A stretch of DNA of 64,000 nt from Campylobacter concisus. Its GTDB lineage: Bacteria; Campylobacterota; Campylobacteria; Campylobacterales; Campylobacteraceae. Within the stretch, counting starts at the first letter, position 1. The number at the start of each line of letters is the position of its first letter. Below are positions 47,877 through 57,858 of this stretch, piece by piece. The notes beneath the pieces are model-generated. The model saw nothing but the letters and a program-made list of their open reading frames with translations, made no database searches and was not told the origin of the DNA. A program made the translations under genes and the position numbers. Location: contig NZ_JXUP01000008.1 of NCBI RefSeq assembly GCF_001891085.1, positions 62,001 through 126,000 on the forward strand, read 5' to 3'.

Positions 47877-49277
47877 ATGGCAACCAGAAAAGAACACGAT
47901 TTTATAGGTGAGTTGGAAATCTCTGACGATTTTTATTATGGTATCCAAACATTTAGAGCTACCGAAAATTTTCATATGAGCGGTAGAACTTTAAAAGAGT
48001 ATCCATACTTTGTAAAAGCATTTGCACAAATCAAAAAAGCAGCTGCACTTGCAAATAAAGAGGTTGGCGTTTTAGATCCTAAGATCGCTGATACGCTAGC
48101 AAAAGCCGCTGATAGAGTAATAGCTGGTGAGTTTTTAGATCAATTTGTGGTTGATATGGTTCAAGGTGGTGCTGGAACAAGTACAAACATGAATGCAAAC
48201 GAGGTTATTACAAATATCGCACTTGAGAGCATGGGTCATAAAAAAGGTGAGTATCAATACATCCATCCAAACGATCATACAAACCTTGGACAAAGCACAA
48301 ATGACACTTACCCAAGCTCAATAAAAGTAGCAACTTACGCAAAACTTACTGATTTGCTTGCTGCGATGAATCTACTAAAAGATGAACTTGATAAAAAAGC
48401 AAAAGATTTTAAAGATATCATTAAAATGGGTAGAACTGAGCTTGAGGACGCAGTTCCTACAACACTTGGCAATACATTTAACGCATTTGCAAGCTATATT
48501 AAGAGCGATATAGAAAAGATCACAGCTGCACGCGAGTCAATGACATATCTAAATATGGGTGCAACTGCGATTGGTACAGGTATTAACTGCCACCCTGATT
48601 ATAAAAATGTAGTTGTTAAAAAGTTAAAAGATATCACTGGTGTTGATTTCAAAAAAGCTGATGATTTCATCGCAGCTACACAAGACACTGCAGACTTTGT
48701 ACACGTAAGTGGTGCGTTAAAAACTGCAGCTGTTAGACTTTCAAAAATCGCAAATGACCTTCGTTTGATGAACTCAGGTCCAAGATGCGGCCTTGGCGAG
48801 ATAAATTTACCACAAATGCAACCAGGCAGCTCAATCATGCCAGGCAAAGTAAACCCAGTTATCGCTGAGGTTGTAGGCGAAGCGTGCTATGAAGTAATCG
48901 GTAACGACGTAACTATCATGCTTTGCTCAGAAAGAGGCGAATTTGAGCTAAATGCGTTTGAGCCAGGCATCGCTTATGCGTTATTTAACTCTATATTTAT
49001 CCTTGAAAATGCGATGAAAACACTAGCTGAAAAAGCTGTAAGAAAACTAACAGCAAATCCAGAAGCTTGCTTAAAATCAGTTCTAGGCTCAGTTGGTATC
49101 GTAACAGCATTTAACCCATACATTGGCTATGAAAAGTCAGCAAGCATCGCTAAAGAAGCTTTGCAAACTGGTAAAGCAGTTGGCGATATCTGCCTAGAGA
49201 GAGGCTATCTAAGCAAAGAAGAGATCGATAAAATTTTAGAGCCAAAAAATATGCTAAATCCAAGCATGGTTAGGTAG
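47877..49277 (+). CDS. aspA: Aspartate ammonia-lyase
   Basis: Converts aspartate to fumarate and ammonia, feeding fumarate to respiration. I take the ATG at 47877 (MATRKEHDFIGELEI), six bases after AAGGAGA; the ATG at 47871 touches the ribosome site. The 466-residue protein has the class II fumarase/aspartase signature GSSIMPGKVNPV, plus GTSTNMNANEV and HPNDHTNLGQSTND. Followed by a terminator and a dcu gene: aspartate uptake, deamination and fumarate reduction form one pathway with frdCAB. Confidence 0.96.
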   Translation: MATRKEHDFIGELEISDDFYYGIQTFRATENFHMSGRTLKEYPYFVKAFAQIKKAAALANKEVGVLDPKIADTLAKAADRVIAGEFLDQFVVDMVQGGAGTSTNMNANEVITNIALESMGHKKGEYQYIHPNDHTNLGQSTNDTYPSSIKVATYAKLTDLLAAMNLLKDELDKKAKDFKDIIKMGRTELEDAVPTTLGNTFNAFASYIKSDIEKITAARESMTYLNMGATAIGTGINCHPDYKNVVVKKLKDITGVDFKKADDFIAATQDTADFVHVSGALKTAAVRLSKIANDLRLMNSGPRCGLGEINLPQMQPGSSIMPGKVNPVIAEVVGEACYEVIGNDVTIMLCSERGEFELNAFEPGIAYALFNSIFILENAMKTLAEKAVRKLTANPEACLKSVLGSVGIVTAFNPYIGYEKSASIAKEALQTGKAVGDICLERGYLSKEEIDKILEPKNMLNPSMVR

Positions 49278-49300
49278 AAATTTAAGCAAAGTATTATTAA

Positions 49301-49326
49301 AAGCGTGTCAAAATTCTGGCACGCTT
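49301..49326 (+). terminator. Hairpin between aspA and dcu
   Basis: AAGCGTGTCA pairs with TGGCACGCTT (one G-T pair), with a six-base loop. Partial read-through into dcu is possible, as only 43 bases remain before the dcu start. Confidence 0.65.
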
Positions 49327-49368
49327 AAGTAAAAATTTTAGTTATAAAATTTAATAGAGGAGTTTTCA

Positions 49369-50856
49369 ATGGATATTTCATTGATATTACAGTTGATCGT
49401 ACTTTTTGGTGCGATATTCTTGGGTGTTAGACTAGGCGGTATGGCTATTGGTTATGCTGGTGGCATTGGCGTCGTAGTTTTAACTTTAGGACTTGGATTA
49501 AAAGCAGGTAGTATACCTTGGGATGTTATTTTAATCATTATGTCCGTTATAGCTGCTATTACAGCGATGCAAGTAGCTGGTGGCCTTGATTATTTGGTGC
49601 AAATAGCTGAGGGGATACTAAGAAAACATCCAAAATACATAAATTTCTTAGCTCCAGTTGTCACTTACTTGCTAACTGTATTTGCTGGTACTGGACACAC
49701 AGCATTTTCTATGATTCCAGTTATTACTGAAGTTGCAAAGACGCAAAATATTAAGCCTAGCGCGCCTCTTAGTATAGCTGTTGTTGCTAGTCAGATAGCT
49801 ATTACTGCAAGCCCGGTTTCAGCAGCGGTTGTATTTATGGCTGGTGAGCATGCCTTGGGCGGACTTGGCATTAGCTATCCATTACTATTAGCTATCTGGA
49901 TACCTACAACTTTTATTGGTTGTATGCTAACAGCTCTTGTTATAAATATATTTTATAATCTTGATCTAAGTAGCGATAAAGAGTATCAAAGAAGACTTAA
50001 AGAAGGGCTAATCAAAGATGTTAAAATCGAAGAGAAAAAAGAGCTTCCAAAAGGAGCTAAACTATCTGTTTTAATATTCTTAGTTGGTGTTATCTCTGTC
50101 GTTTTATATGCTACTGCTATTAGTAAAAACGTAGGCTGGATAAAACCAAGCTATGTAACAGGCTATGAAAAAATTTATGAGACCAAAAGTCCAGATAAAT
50201 TTAATGAACTTGTCGCAAAAGATATAAAAGTTAAAACTGACTCAACTACTAATGTAAAATATGTAGAAGATCCAGATAAACCTACAAAGGTGTTGGTATT
50301 AACTAGAGATAACGCTATTATGAGCTTTATGCTAGTTATCGCTACTTTAATCACACTAACTTGTGGCGTTAAAGTCGATAAGTTATTTAATACAGCTACA
50401 TTTAAAAGTGGTATGACTGCGTGCGTCTGCGTGCTAGGTGTAGCGTGGCTTGGAGATACTTTCGTGGTAAATCACACCGATGCGATCAAAAATTTTGCCG
50501 GCGATTTTGTTAAAGACTATCCGTTTATGCTAGCTGTTGCGCTATTTTTTGCTAGTATGCTTCTTTACTCTCAAGCTGCTACCGCAAAGGCACTTATTCC
50601 TACAGTTATAGCCGCACTTGGTTTAACTGCTGCAAATAACGGTGACGCATATATTTTAGTTGCATCATTTGCTGCAGTTTCAGCATTGTTTGTGTTGCCA
50701 ACATATCCGACACTTCTTGGAGCCGTTCAAATGGATGATACTGGAACAACTAGGATAGGTAAATATATATTCAACCACTCCTTTTTTATTCCAGGCGTTT
50801 TAGCTATTGCTTTTTCTGTCGCACTTGGATTTTTGATAGCTCCGATACTTTTATAA
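49369..50856 (+). CDS. dcuA: Anaerobic C4-dicarboxylate transporter (Dcu family)
   Basis: Exchanges aspartate, fumarate and succinate across the inner membrane. The 495-residue protein has 10-12 hydrophobic segments. GGLDYLVQIAEGILRKHPKYINFLAPVVTY and AGTGHTAFSMIPVITEVA are DcuA/DcuB hallmarks, as is ASQIAITASPVSAA. It is about 50-60 residues longer than E. coli DcuA/B; the extra is a hydrophilic, lysine- and aspartate-rich loop near residues 265-315. DcuA or DcuB cannot be separated by eye. A strong terminator follows. Confidence 0.9.
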   Translation: MDISLILQLIVLFGAIFLGVRLGGMAIGYAGGIGVVVLTLGLGLKAGSIPWDVILIIMSVIAAITAMQVAGGLDYLVQIAEGILRKHPKYINFLAPVVTYLLTVFAGTGHTAFSMIPVITEVAKTQNIKPSAPLSIAVVASQIAITASPVSAAVVFMAGEHALGGLGISYPLLLAIWIPTTFIGCMLTALVINIFYNLDLSSDKEYQRRLKEGLIKDVKIEEKKELPKGAKLSVLIFLVGVISVVLYATAISKNVGWIKPSYVTGYEKIYETKSPDKFNELVAKDIKVKTDSTTNVKYVEDPDKPTKVLVLTRDNAIMSFMLVIATLITLTCGVKVDKLFNTATFKSGMTACVCVLGVAWLGDTFVVNHTDAIKNFAGDFVKDYPFMLAVALFFASMLLYSQAATAKALIPTVIAALGLTAANNGDAYILVASFAAVSALFVLPTYPTLLGAVQMDDTGTTRIGKYIFNHSFFIPGVLAIAFSVALGFLIAPILL

Positions 50857-50875
50857 GTATTTTTAAATTAAACTT

Positions 50876-50901
50876 AAGCCGAGATCTCTCTCGGCTTTTT
50901 T
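50876..50901 (+). terminator. Intrinsic terminator after dcu
   Basis: AAGCCGAGA pairs with TCTCGGCTT, with a four-base loop and a T run: the clearest rho-independent terminator in the window. The remaining 250 bases to the next gene are very AT-rich and presumably hold the promoter of the reductase operon, but I cannot place it. Confidence 0.85.
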
Positions 50902-51151
50902 AAATCCCTTTAAAATTTTTAATTTCTATTCAAAATCCTTAATCAAAATTTTATATTTAAAATTTTTATAAGATCACGTTAAAAATTATATTAATTAAAT
51001 TTATAATTTTTAGAATTTTACTTATTTTGATATTAGAATACTAATTTTTTAAAACTAAAAATCTAAATATAAATATTAAGTAAGATTTAATTTTATTTTC
51101 AATTTTAAATACTAAAATAACTAAAGGCAAATATCTTTTAAAGGGAGAAAG

Positions 51152-53425
51152 ATGAGCTTAAATAGACGAGAATTTTTAAAATTAGGTGCTGGAGTTAGTA
51201 TGGTTGCATCGTCCTTACCGGGTGGTGCTTTGGAAAATGCTGCAAAGCAAGATGAGAAGTACGTCCGTAGCTTTTGCGAGATGTGCTCTTCAAGATGCCC
51301 TATTGAAGCAAAGATCGTTGATAATAAAATTTGCTTCTTAAGCGGTAATCCAAAAGCTGGCGGTACGGCGACTTCGCTTTGTGCAAGAGGCGGTTCTGGT
51401 TTTAGTCAGCTTTATGACGAAAATAGAGTTAAAAAGCCTTTGATCAGGGTTGGCGAGAGAGGAGAAAATAAATGGCGCGAGGCTAGCTGGGACGAGGCAC
51501 TTGACCTAGTTGCTTAAAAAATGCTTGAGATCAAGCAAAAGTATGGCCCTGAAAGCTTTGTCTTTACCTGTAAAAGCTCGCAAACACATAAGCTAATGGT
51601 AAATTTTGCCTCAGCTTACGGCTCGCCAAACTGCTTTTCACACTTTTCGTGCTGTCCGATCACATATCAAATGGTCTGTGAGCAGATGTATGGCATAGCT
51701 AAGCTAAAAAGAGACTTTGCAAATGCAAAATACGTTGTAAATTTTGGCCACAATCTTTTTGAAGGCATCGTCATAGCTGATGCTAAAAAGCTTGCTAAAT
51801 TTGCAGCTAAAAAAGATACAAAGCTACTTGTGCTTGAGCCAAGATTTAGCGTTGTAGCTTCAAAAGCTGATGAGTGGCTGCCAGTTAGACCTGGCACTGA
51901 TCTAGCTTTTGTGCTAGCTATCATAAATACATGGATACAAAATGGCACTTACGATAAAGAATTTATTGAGAAATTTACAATTGGCTTTGATGAGATCGTT
52001 AAAAGCGTAGAGGGCAAAACGCCTGAATGGCAAGAGGCGATCACTGGCATAAAAGCAAGTGATGTTAGACGCATCGCTGATGAAATTTATAAAGCTGCCC
52101 CAAGAGTTATTTTTGATTTTGGTCATAAGACAACCACCACAAAAGCTGAATATATGAGGACAAAGGCCATCATGGTGGCAAATGCGATGATGGGTAACTG
52201 GGAGGTCAAAGGTGGTCTTTTTGGTGGCAAAAATGCAAAAACCTTTAACAAGCTAGTTGGCGAGGATAAATTTCCAGTTCTTAAAAATCCAGATGAGAAA
52301 TTTAAAGTGCCAAAAGTGACCAGACTAGACTTCGCTGGCGAGGCTGGTAGGCATAAATTTGTAAGTAGAAAACATGGCGTTTTGATGGATATAAATGACG
52401 CTATCTTAAACGAGAAGCCTTACGCCATAAAAGGCTGGTTTAACATCCGCTTTAACCACCTAATAAACGTTGCTGAGACGATGAAGAGCATAGAGGCTAT
52501 GAAGAAGCTTGATTTTATCGTGGTAAGCGATGTTTATCTAAACGATATGGCGACATTTGCTGATGTCATCTTGCCTGAGAGTAGCTACCTAGAGCGCGAC
52601 GAGGGCATAGAGGATAAGTCAGGTCTAAAGCCAGCTTATATGATAAGAAATAAAGTTATTGATCCAGTTGGCGACACAAGAGATGGGGCATTTATCTTTA
52701 GAGAGCTAGCACGCCGCATGAAGATAGATGAGCTTTACACTTGGAACGATATACGTGAGTTTAGGATGCAGCAAGCTGGCGGAGATGTAAATTTACTTGC
52801 TGCGCTGGAAAAAGATGGCTTTATCACGTGGGATGAGCCGGGAATTTTGTTTAGAGAAAAAGGCATGATCGATAAATTTGTTGCTAAATATCCAGTCGCT
52901 TCTAAATTTATAGGTGAAAATGGTCTAATGGATGATATGGCTAAGCTTAAAACAAAAAGCGGCAAGATAGAGCTATTTTTGCCTGATGTCGAGGCGCAGT
53001 TTGCAGGATATGGCGCGCTAAATGATAAAGATATGGACACATTTGATGGACATGATCTTTGTTTAACTTGTGGCAAAACGCCTATTCATACCAACGGCCA
53101 CACTCAGGCGGTACCGTCGCTTCATGATCTTATGAGTGATAGCCCTATCTGGATAAATCCAAAAACAGCTAAACGTAAAAATTTACGAGATGGCGATATG
53201 GTCGTGGTGAAAAATAAATTTGGCGAGCAAAAGGGCAAGCTTATGGTGACTGAGGGCATTAGAGAAGATACACTCTTTATCTATCACGGCTTTGGACACA
53301 TCACTCCAGCTCTTAAGAGTATAGATCACGTGGGGCTAAATACAAGTGTACTTCTTAATCCAGCCGAAGGGCCAGTGGCTGCGACTATGGTTACAAATGT
53401 TGGCGTTAGCATAAGTAAAGCGTAA
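51152..53425 (+). pseudogene. phsA: Polysulfide/thiosulfate reductase catalytic subunit, broken by in-frame TAA
   Basis: Molybdopterin enzyme with a Tat leader (NRREFLKLGAG), [4Fe-4S] ligands C42, C45, C49 and C77, and a PsrA/PhsA-type GSPNCFSHFSCC segment. Codons 1-121 end at TAA (51515-51517), and the same frame resumes at once with ATG at 51521 for 634 more codons. LDLVA*KMLEIKQKYGPES reads straight through family sequence, so one substitution, AAA to TAA, explains the break; no bases are lost. The rest is well conserved, so the damage is recent, or a sequence error. A product restarted at 51521 would lack the export signal and iron-sulfur cluster. AAGGGAGAAAG precedes the first ATG. Confidence 0.88.
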
Positions 53426-53434
53426 GGATAGAAA

Positions 53435-53998
53435 ATGAAAAAATATATGATGATACATGATGAAAATTTATGCATCGGCTGTCAAGGCTGCTCGGTAGCT
53501 TGCAGAAGTGCAAACAACGTACCAAGGGGACTTTACCGCTTGCAGGTGCATGCAAAGATGAGTGGGACATTTCCAAATTTAAAGACTGACTTTTTACGTC
53601 AAAGCTGTGTTATGTGCGAAGATGCACCTTGTGTTGAGGTTTGCCCAACTGGTGCTAGCTTTAAAACAGCTGATGGCGTGACGCTACTTGATCATAGAAT
53701 TTGTGTTAGTTGCAAATACTGCATCCTAGCCTGTCCATACGACGCTCGTTATGTCTTGCCAAATGGTGAGATAGGCAAATGCACATTTTGCTATGAGAGT
53801 AGGCTAGAAGAGGGCAAAGAGCCAGCTTGCGTTAGCGTCTGCCCTACAAATGCCCTAACTTTTGGCGATGTAAATGATGAAAACTCTAAAATTTCAAAGA
53901 AATTAAAAGAGAGCAAATACTACTTGCCAAAAGCGGAGCTAAATACAAAACCTTCACTTGCGATGATCGCAAATACAAAAGGAGCACACCATGAATAA
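53435..53998 (+). CDS. phsB: Polysulfide/thiosulfate reductase iron-sulfur subunit
   Basis: Ferredoxin-like electron-transfer subunit of 187 residues with four cysteine clusters: CIGCQGCSVAC, CVMCEDAPCVEVCP, CVSCKYCILACPYD and CTFCYES...CVSVCP, giving four [4Fe-4S] clusters as in PhsB, PsrB and NrfC. It has no leader of its own and would normally be exported with the Tat-borne catalytic partner, which is truncated here. It overlaps the membrane subunit gene by eight bases. Confidence 0.9.
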   Translation: MKKYMMIHDENLCIGCQGCSVACRSANNVPRGLYRLQVHAKMSGTFPNLKTDFLRQSCVMCEDAPCVEVCPTGASFKTADGVTLLDHRICVSCKYCILACPYDARYVLPNGEIGKCTFCYESRLEEGKEPACVSVCPTNALTFGDVNDENSKISKKLKESKYYLPKAELNTKPSLAMIANTKGAHHE

Positions 53999-54926
53999 CA
54001 TGTCAGGAAGCCTAGCTCAATACTCTGAAATTTACTGGGGTTGGCCGATAGCCGTTTATCTATTTTTAGCAGGACTTAGTGCGGGTGCTAGCATCGTTGC
54101 TGTGCTCATTTCAAAAAAATATGGCAAAGAGAACTATTACTTTAAAGCAGCCGCTCTTATCGCTCCATTAGCGATCATTCTTGGACTTGCTCTTTTAGTG
54201 CTTGATCTTGGCAAGCCGCTTAGCTTTTACTGGATACTTTTGCTTTACAACTTCGACTCAGTCATGTCAATAGGTGTTGCACTGCTTTTAATTTATACGC
54301 CTCTTAGCGTTATATACGCGCTTGGCGCATTTAAAAACGAGATCGCAATGCTTAAAATTTCTCTTTTTGATATGGTTGCAAATTTTGCTAACAAGCTTTC
54401 AAGCCTACTTGAAATTTTGCTTTTTATCCTAGGCATTGGCGTTGGTGCATATACAGGCTTTTTGCTAAGTGCAGCTCACAAGATCGCACTTTGGAATACA
54501 TCAGTCTTGCCAGTATTATTTTTAGTATCAGGCTTGAGCTGTGCTGGTGCATTTACGCTACTTGTTGGCGTGTTAAAAGATAAGGCAAAAAGACAAAACG
54601 ATATTGCACACTATTTATTAAAATTTGATTTTTTTGCGATTATTGCCGAGTTTTTGCTCATAGTTGCTCTGTTTATGGTTGTAAAAGGTGCAAGCACAAG
54701 TGGTGCAGAGAGCGTAGCAAACGCACTTAGTGCAAATTCCCTTGGGCTGATGTTTTATATTGGTGTCATTGGTTTTGGTATGGCTTTGCCTATCATTTTA
54801 GACTTAAGCGTTTTAAAGGTGCATGATTTTAAACGCGAATTTGCCGTGATCAACGCATTATTCGTAATATGTGGCGTCTTTTTGCTAAGGTGTTACATTG
54901 TCTATGCGGGGCAAATTTTTATTTAA
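53991..54926 (+). CDS. psrC: Polysulfide reductase membrane subunit (NrfD/PsrC family)
   Basis: Quinol-oxidising anchor of 311 residues with eight to nine hydrophobic segments. The opening YSEIYWGWPIAVYLFLAGLSAGA and LDLGKPLSFYWILL are NrfD/PsrC hallmarks. Last gene of the reductase operon. Intact, unlike the catalytic gene. Confidence 0.87.
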   Translation: MNNMSGSLAQYSEIYWGWPIAVYLFLAGLSAGASIVAVLISKKYGKENYYFKAAALIAPLAIILGLALLVLDLGKPLSFYWILLLYNFDSVMSIGVALLLIYTPLSVIYALGAFKNEIAMLKISLFDMVANFANKLSSLLEILLFILGIGVGAYTGFLLSAAHKIALWNTSVLPVLFLVSGLSCAGAFTLLVGVLKDKAKRQNDIAHYLLKFDFFAIIAEFLLIVALFMVVKGASTSGAESVANALSANSLGLMFYIGVIGFGMALPIILDLSVLKVHDFKREFAVINALFVICGVFLLRCYIVYAGQIFI

Positions 54927-55016
54927 TGCTTAAAAAATAATTTTAATTTTGAATTTACCTATTAAATATTACAATAGGGCTAAATCTTAATAAAACTTAT
55001 TTTTTAGGAGAGAGAT

Positions 55017-55685
55017 TTGAAAATTTTGCTTTTAGAAGATGATTTAGGGTTTCAAGAGAGCGTCTGTGAGTTTTTGCAGACGCTTGGTTATGAAGTTACA
55101 GCAGTGAGCGATGGCCAAGAGGCGTGTGATCTGATAGAGAAAAATTTCTATCATCTTTTTATACTTGATATAAAAGTCCCTGGCGTAAATGGACATGAGG
55201 TTATCAAGTACATAAGGAGCTTAAATCCAAACGCTCCTATCATGATAACAACATCTTTAGTTGATATAGGCGATATGGCTATTGGCTATGAGCTTGGCTG
55301 TAACGAATACCTAAAAAAGCCATTTGAACTTGCTGAGCTTAAATTTAGAGTAACTGAGCTTATGAGAAAATACTATGGAACTGACGATAAAAACATAGTA
55401 AAGATCAATGACGAGTTTAGCTTTAATCTAAACAAGCGTGCGCTATTTAAAAATGGCAAAATGGTCGATCTTAGTGCAAAAGAAGTTGCACTTGTTGAGT
55501 GTCTAGTTTCACATCTAAATTCTTACGTCAGCATGGAAGAGTTAAGAGATCTTGTCTGGAACGATAAAGAAATAGAAGGCGCTGATATAAGAATGCACGT
55601 TTTAAAGATAAGAAACAAAACAACTAGTGACTTTATCACTTCAAAGAGGCGTATAGGCTACAAGATAGATGCACAAGAGCTTTAA
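55017..55685 (+). CDS. OmpR-family response regulator
   Basis: Receiver domain with phospho-acceptor D51 (FILDIKVPG), TTS in the middle and the conserved lysine in YLKKPFELAEL. It is followed by a winged-helix DNA-binding domain (from about 125, ending SKRRIGYKI). 222 residues. It begins with TTG after AGGAGAGA. It overlaps the kinase gene by 17 bases and lies 90 bases after the sulfur-reductase operon, making that operon a natural but unproven target. Confidence 0.92.
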   Translation: MKILLLEDDLGFQESVCEFLQTLGYEVTAVSDGQEACDLIEKNFYHLFILDIKVPGVNGHEVIKYIRSLNPNAPIMITTSLVDIGDMAIGYELGCNEYLKKPFELAELKFRVTELMRKYYGTDDKNIVKINDEFSFNLNKRALFKNGKMVDLSAKEVALVECLVSHLNSYVSMEELRDLVWNDKEIEGADIRMHVLKIRNKTTSDFITSKRRIGYKIDAQEL

Positions 55686-56775
55686 GATCCAGATCATAGC
55701 GACATTTGTCATAATGTCGCTTTTTTGTTTTCAAAGCTTTGTGATCTTAAATTTAAGCCAAAAAAATAGCACTTCAAAAGCTCTTTTTGGTGCGATGAAG
55801 CATGAAACTATTATCAAAAATTCGTTTTTAAAAAATGAAAATATAACTCCTTCTTTAAATTATAAATTTGCGATCTATGATGTAAATTTTAATCCAATTA
55901 TTTCAAATCTCTCCAAGCAGCCAAGCAACTTTAAATTTGTAACACTTGAAGAAAATGGCTTCTTGTTTTATAAAAGCTTTTTTATAAAGGATAAAACGCC
56001 TTATTACATTGTCGTTGAAAAAGAGCTTGATAATGAAAAAAGTATATTTCTAGCGGCACTTATGCTCCTTGTCATCCTTGTGGCGGTGCTTTTTATCGTC
56101 TATTTTTTATATCTAAGCAGTGTTAAGCCTTATAAAGAGTTTCAAAAGTATATGAACAACTTCTTTAATGACGCTATGCACGAGCTAAAGACCCCACTTG
56201 GCGTGGCTGGTATGAACCTTGAGATGCTTGGACTTGAAAACAAGTATATAACTCGCATCAAAAACGCCCTAAAACAGATGCAAATAACCTACGAAGATGT
56301 CGAGTATTTTATAAAGCGTGGCTACATAAAATTTCCACTTGAGCGCCTAAATTTGGGCGAATATATAATAGAGCGAGTGAAATTTCTCTCAAGCGTGGCC
56401 GATGTCAAACACATCGAGATAAAGACAAATTTAGAAGGCGATGCATTTACTATGCTAAGCAAGGTCGAAGCTCAGCGCATCATCGATAACACCATCACAA
56501 ACGCCATAAAATACAGCCCAAAAGAGAGCGAGATACTAATAAATCTAAGCTTTGAAAATGACCGGATAAAGCTTAGCGTGCAAGACTTTGGCAAGGGGAT
56601 AAAGGACGTCAAAAAGGTCTGGAAAAGATACGTCAGAGAGGATGAAATCCAAGGCGGTTTTGGCCTTGGGCTAAATATCGTCAGTGAAATTTGCCAAAAA
56701 CATGACATTACATACGGCGTTGATAGCGTTTACAATGAAGGCAGCACCTTTTACTATAAATTTAAACGAGCTTAA
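55669..56775 (+). CDS. Sensor histidine kinase
   Basis: Inner-membrane kinase of 368 residues with membrane segments near 9-29 and 126-150, and a periplasmic sensor domain of about 95 residues of no recognised type. The H-box is FNDAMHELKTPLG with H171, followed by an HATPase domain (NTITNAIKYSPKE, DFGKGI, GGFGLGLNIVSEI). It has no HAMP region of normal length between the second span and H-box. Partner of the upstream regulator. Confidence 0.92.
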   Translation: MHKSFKIQIIATFVIMSLFCFQSFVILNLSQKNSTSKALFGAMKHETIIKNSFLKNENITPSLNYKFAIYDVNFNPIISNLSKQPSNFKFVTLEENGFLFYKSFFIKDKTPYYIVVEKELDNEKSIFLAALMLLVILVAVLFIVYFLYLSSVKPYKEFQKYMNNFFNDAMHELKTPLGVAGMNLEMLGLENKYITRIKNALKQMQITYEDVEYFIKRGYIKFPLERLNLGEYIIERVKFLSSVADVKHIEIKTNLEGDAFTMLSKVEAQRIIDNTITNAIKYSPKESEILINLSFENDRIKLSVQDFGKGIKDVKKVWKRYVREDEIQGGFGLGLNIVSEICQKHDITYGVDSVYNEGSTFYYKFKRA

Positions 56776-56824
56776 ATTAAGCATAAAAGCGTAAAATGAA
56801 GCCTTAAATTTAGAAGGAAAAACT

Positions 56825-57835
56825 TTGGATAGAATCGTTGAAATCGAAAAAGTAAGCTTTGAAAATGACTTTGAAGTCTCGCTTAGGCCGACAAAATTTG
56901 AAGACTACATCGGTCAAGAAAAGATAAAACAAAATTTAGATGTCTTTATAAAAGCAGCCAAAAAGCGAAATGAGTGCCTAGATCACGTGCTATTTTACGG
57001 CCCTCCAGGACTTGGTAAGACGACCCTTGCTCACATCATCGCAAATGAAATGGGCGTAAGCATCAAAATGACCGCAGCGCCTATGATAGAAAAGAGTGGT
57101 GATCTCGCGGCAATCCTTACAAATTTACAAGAGGGCGACGTGCTTTTTATTGATGAGATCCACCGCCTAAGCCCAGCCATTGAAGAGGTGCTCTACCCTG
57201 CTATGGAGGACTTTAGGCTTGATATTATAATTGGCTCAGGGCCAGCTGCTCAAACTATCAAGATAGACTTGCCAAAATTTACGCTAATAGGCGCAACGAC
57301 ACGTGCTGGCATGATCTCAGCGCCTTTAAGGGACCGCTTTGGGATGGACTTTAGGCTGCAGTTTTATACAAGCAGTGAGCTAAGCCGTATCGTACAGATC
57401 GCCTCAGCCAAGCTTGGCAAAGAGTGCGACAAAAACGCCTCGCTTGAGATCGCCAAACGCTCACGTGCCACGCCTAGGATCGCTCTTAGACTATTAAAGC
57501 GAATTCGCGACTTTGCTGAGGTAAATGACGAGCAAATCATCAGCCACGAGCGCGCAAAAGAGGGACTTAACGCACTTGGTGTAAATTCGCTTGGGTTTGA
57601 CGAGATGGATATTAGGTATTTAGAAATTTTGATGCAAGCAAGGCGCCGTCCTATGGGACTTAGCACGATCGCTGCGGCACTTAGCGAGGACGAGGGCACG
57701 GTTGAGGACGTCATCGAGCCATATCTGCTTGCAAATGGCTTTATCGAGCGCACCGCAAAGGGTAGGATCGCAAGTGCGAAGTGCTTTGAGACCTTTAACA
57801 TCAAGATCGATATCGAAAAAGGGCTTTTTGAGTAG
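56825..57835 (+). CDS. ruvB: Holliday junction branch migration helicase RuvB
   Basis: Motor of RuvABC recombination repair. The 336-residue AAA+ protein has Walker [10 protein letters not shown] near 59-67, Walker [10 protein letters not shown], sensor GATTRAGM and RDRFG, and the C-terminal winged helix with [16 protein letters not shown] start after AGAAGGAAAA. Unlinked to ruvA or ruvC in the visible DNA. Confidence 0.97.
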   Translation: MDRIVEIEKVSFENDFEVSLRPTKFEDYIGQEKIKQNLDVFIKAAKKRNECLDHVLFYGPPGLGKTTLAHIIANEMGVSIKMTAAPMIEKSGDLAAILTNLQEGDVLFIDEIHRLSPAIEEVLYPAMEDFRLDIIIGSGPAAQTIKIDLPKFTLIGATTRAGMISAPLRDRFGMDFRLQFYTSSELSRIVQIASAKLGKECDKNASLEIAKRSRATPRIALRLLKRIRDFAEVNDEQIISHERAKEGLNALGVNSLGFDEMDIRYLEILMQARRRPMGLSTIAAALSEDEGTVEDVIEPYLLANGFIERTAKGRIASAKCFETFNIKIDIEKGLFE

Positions 57836-57858
57836 CAAAATTTAAATTTGGAGCAAAA

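Noticed and set aside
51515-51517. Selenocysteine or pyrrolysine recoding in the sulfur-reductase gene
   Set aside because: The codon is TAA, not TGA or TAG, and it falls in an ordinary helix position rather than at the molybdenum ligand, so recoding does not fit.
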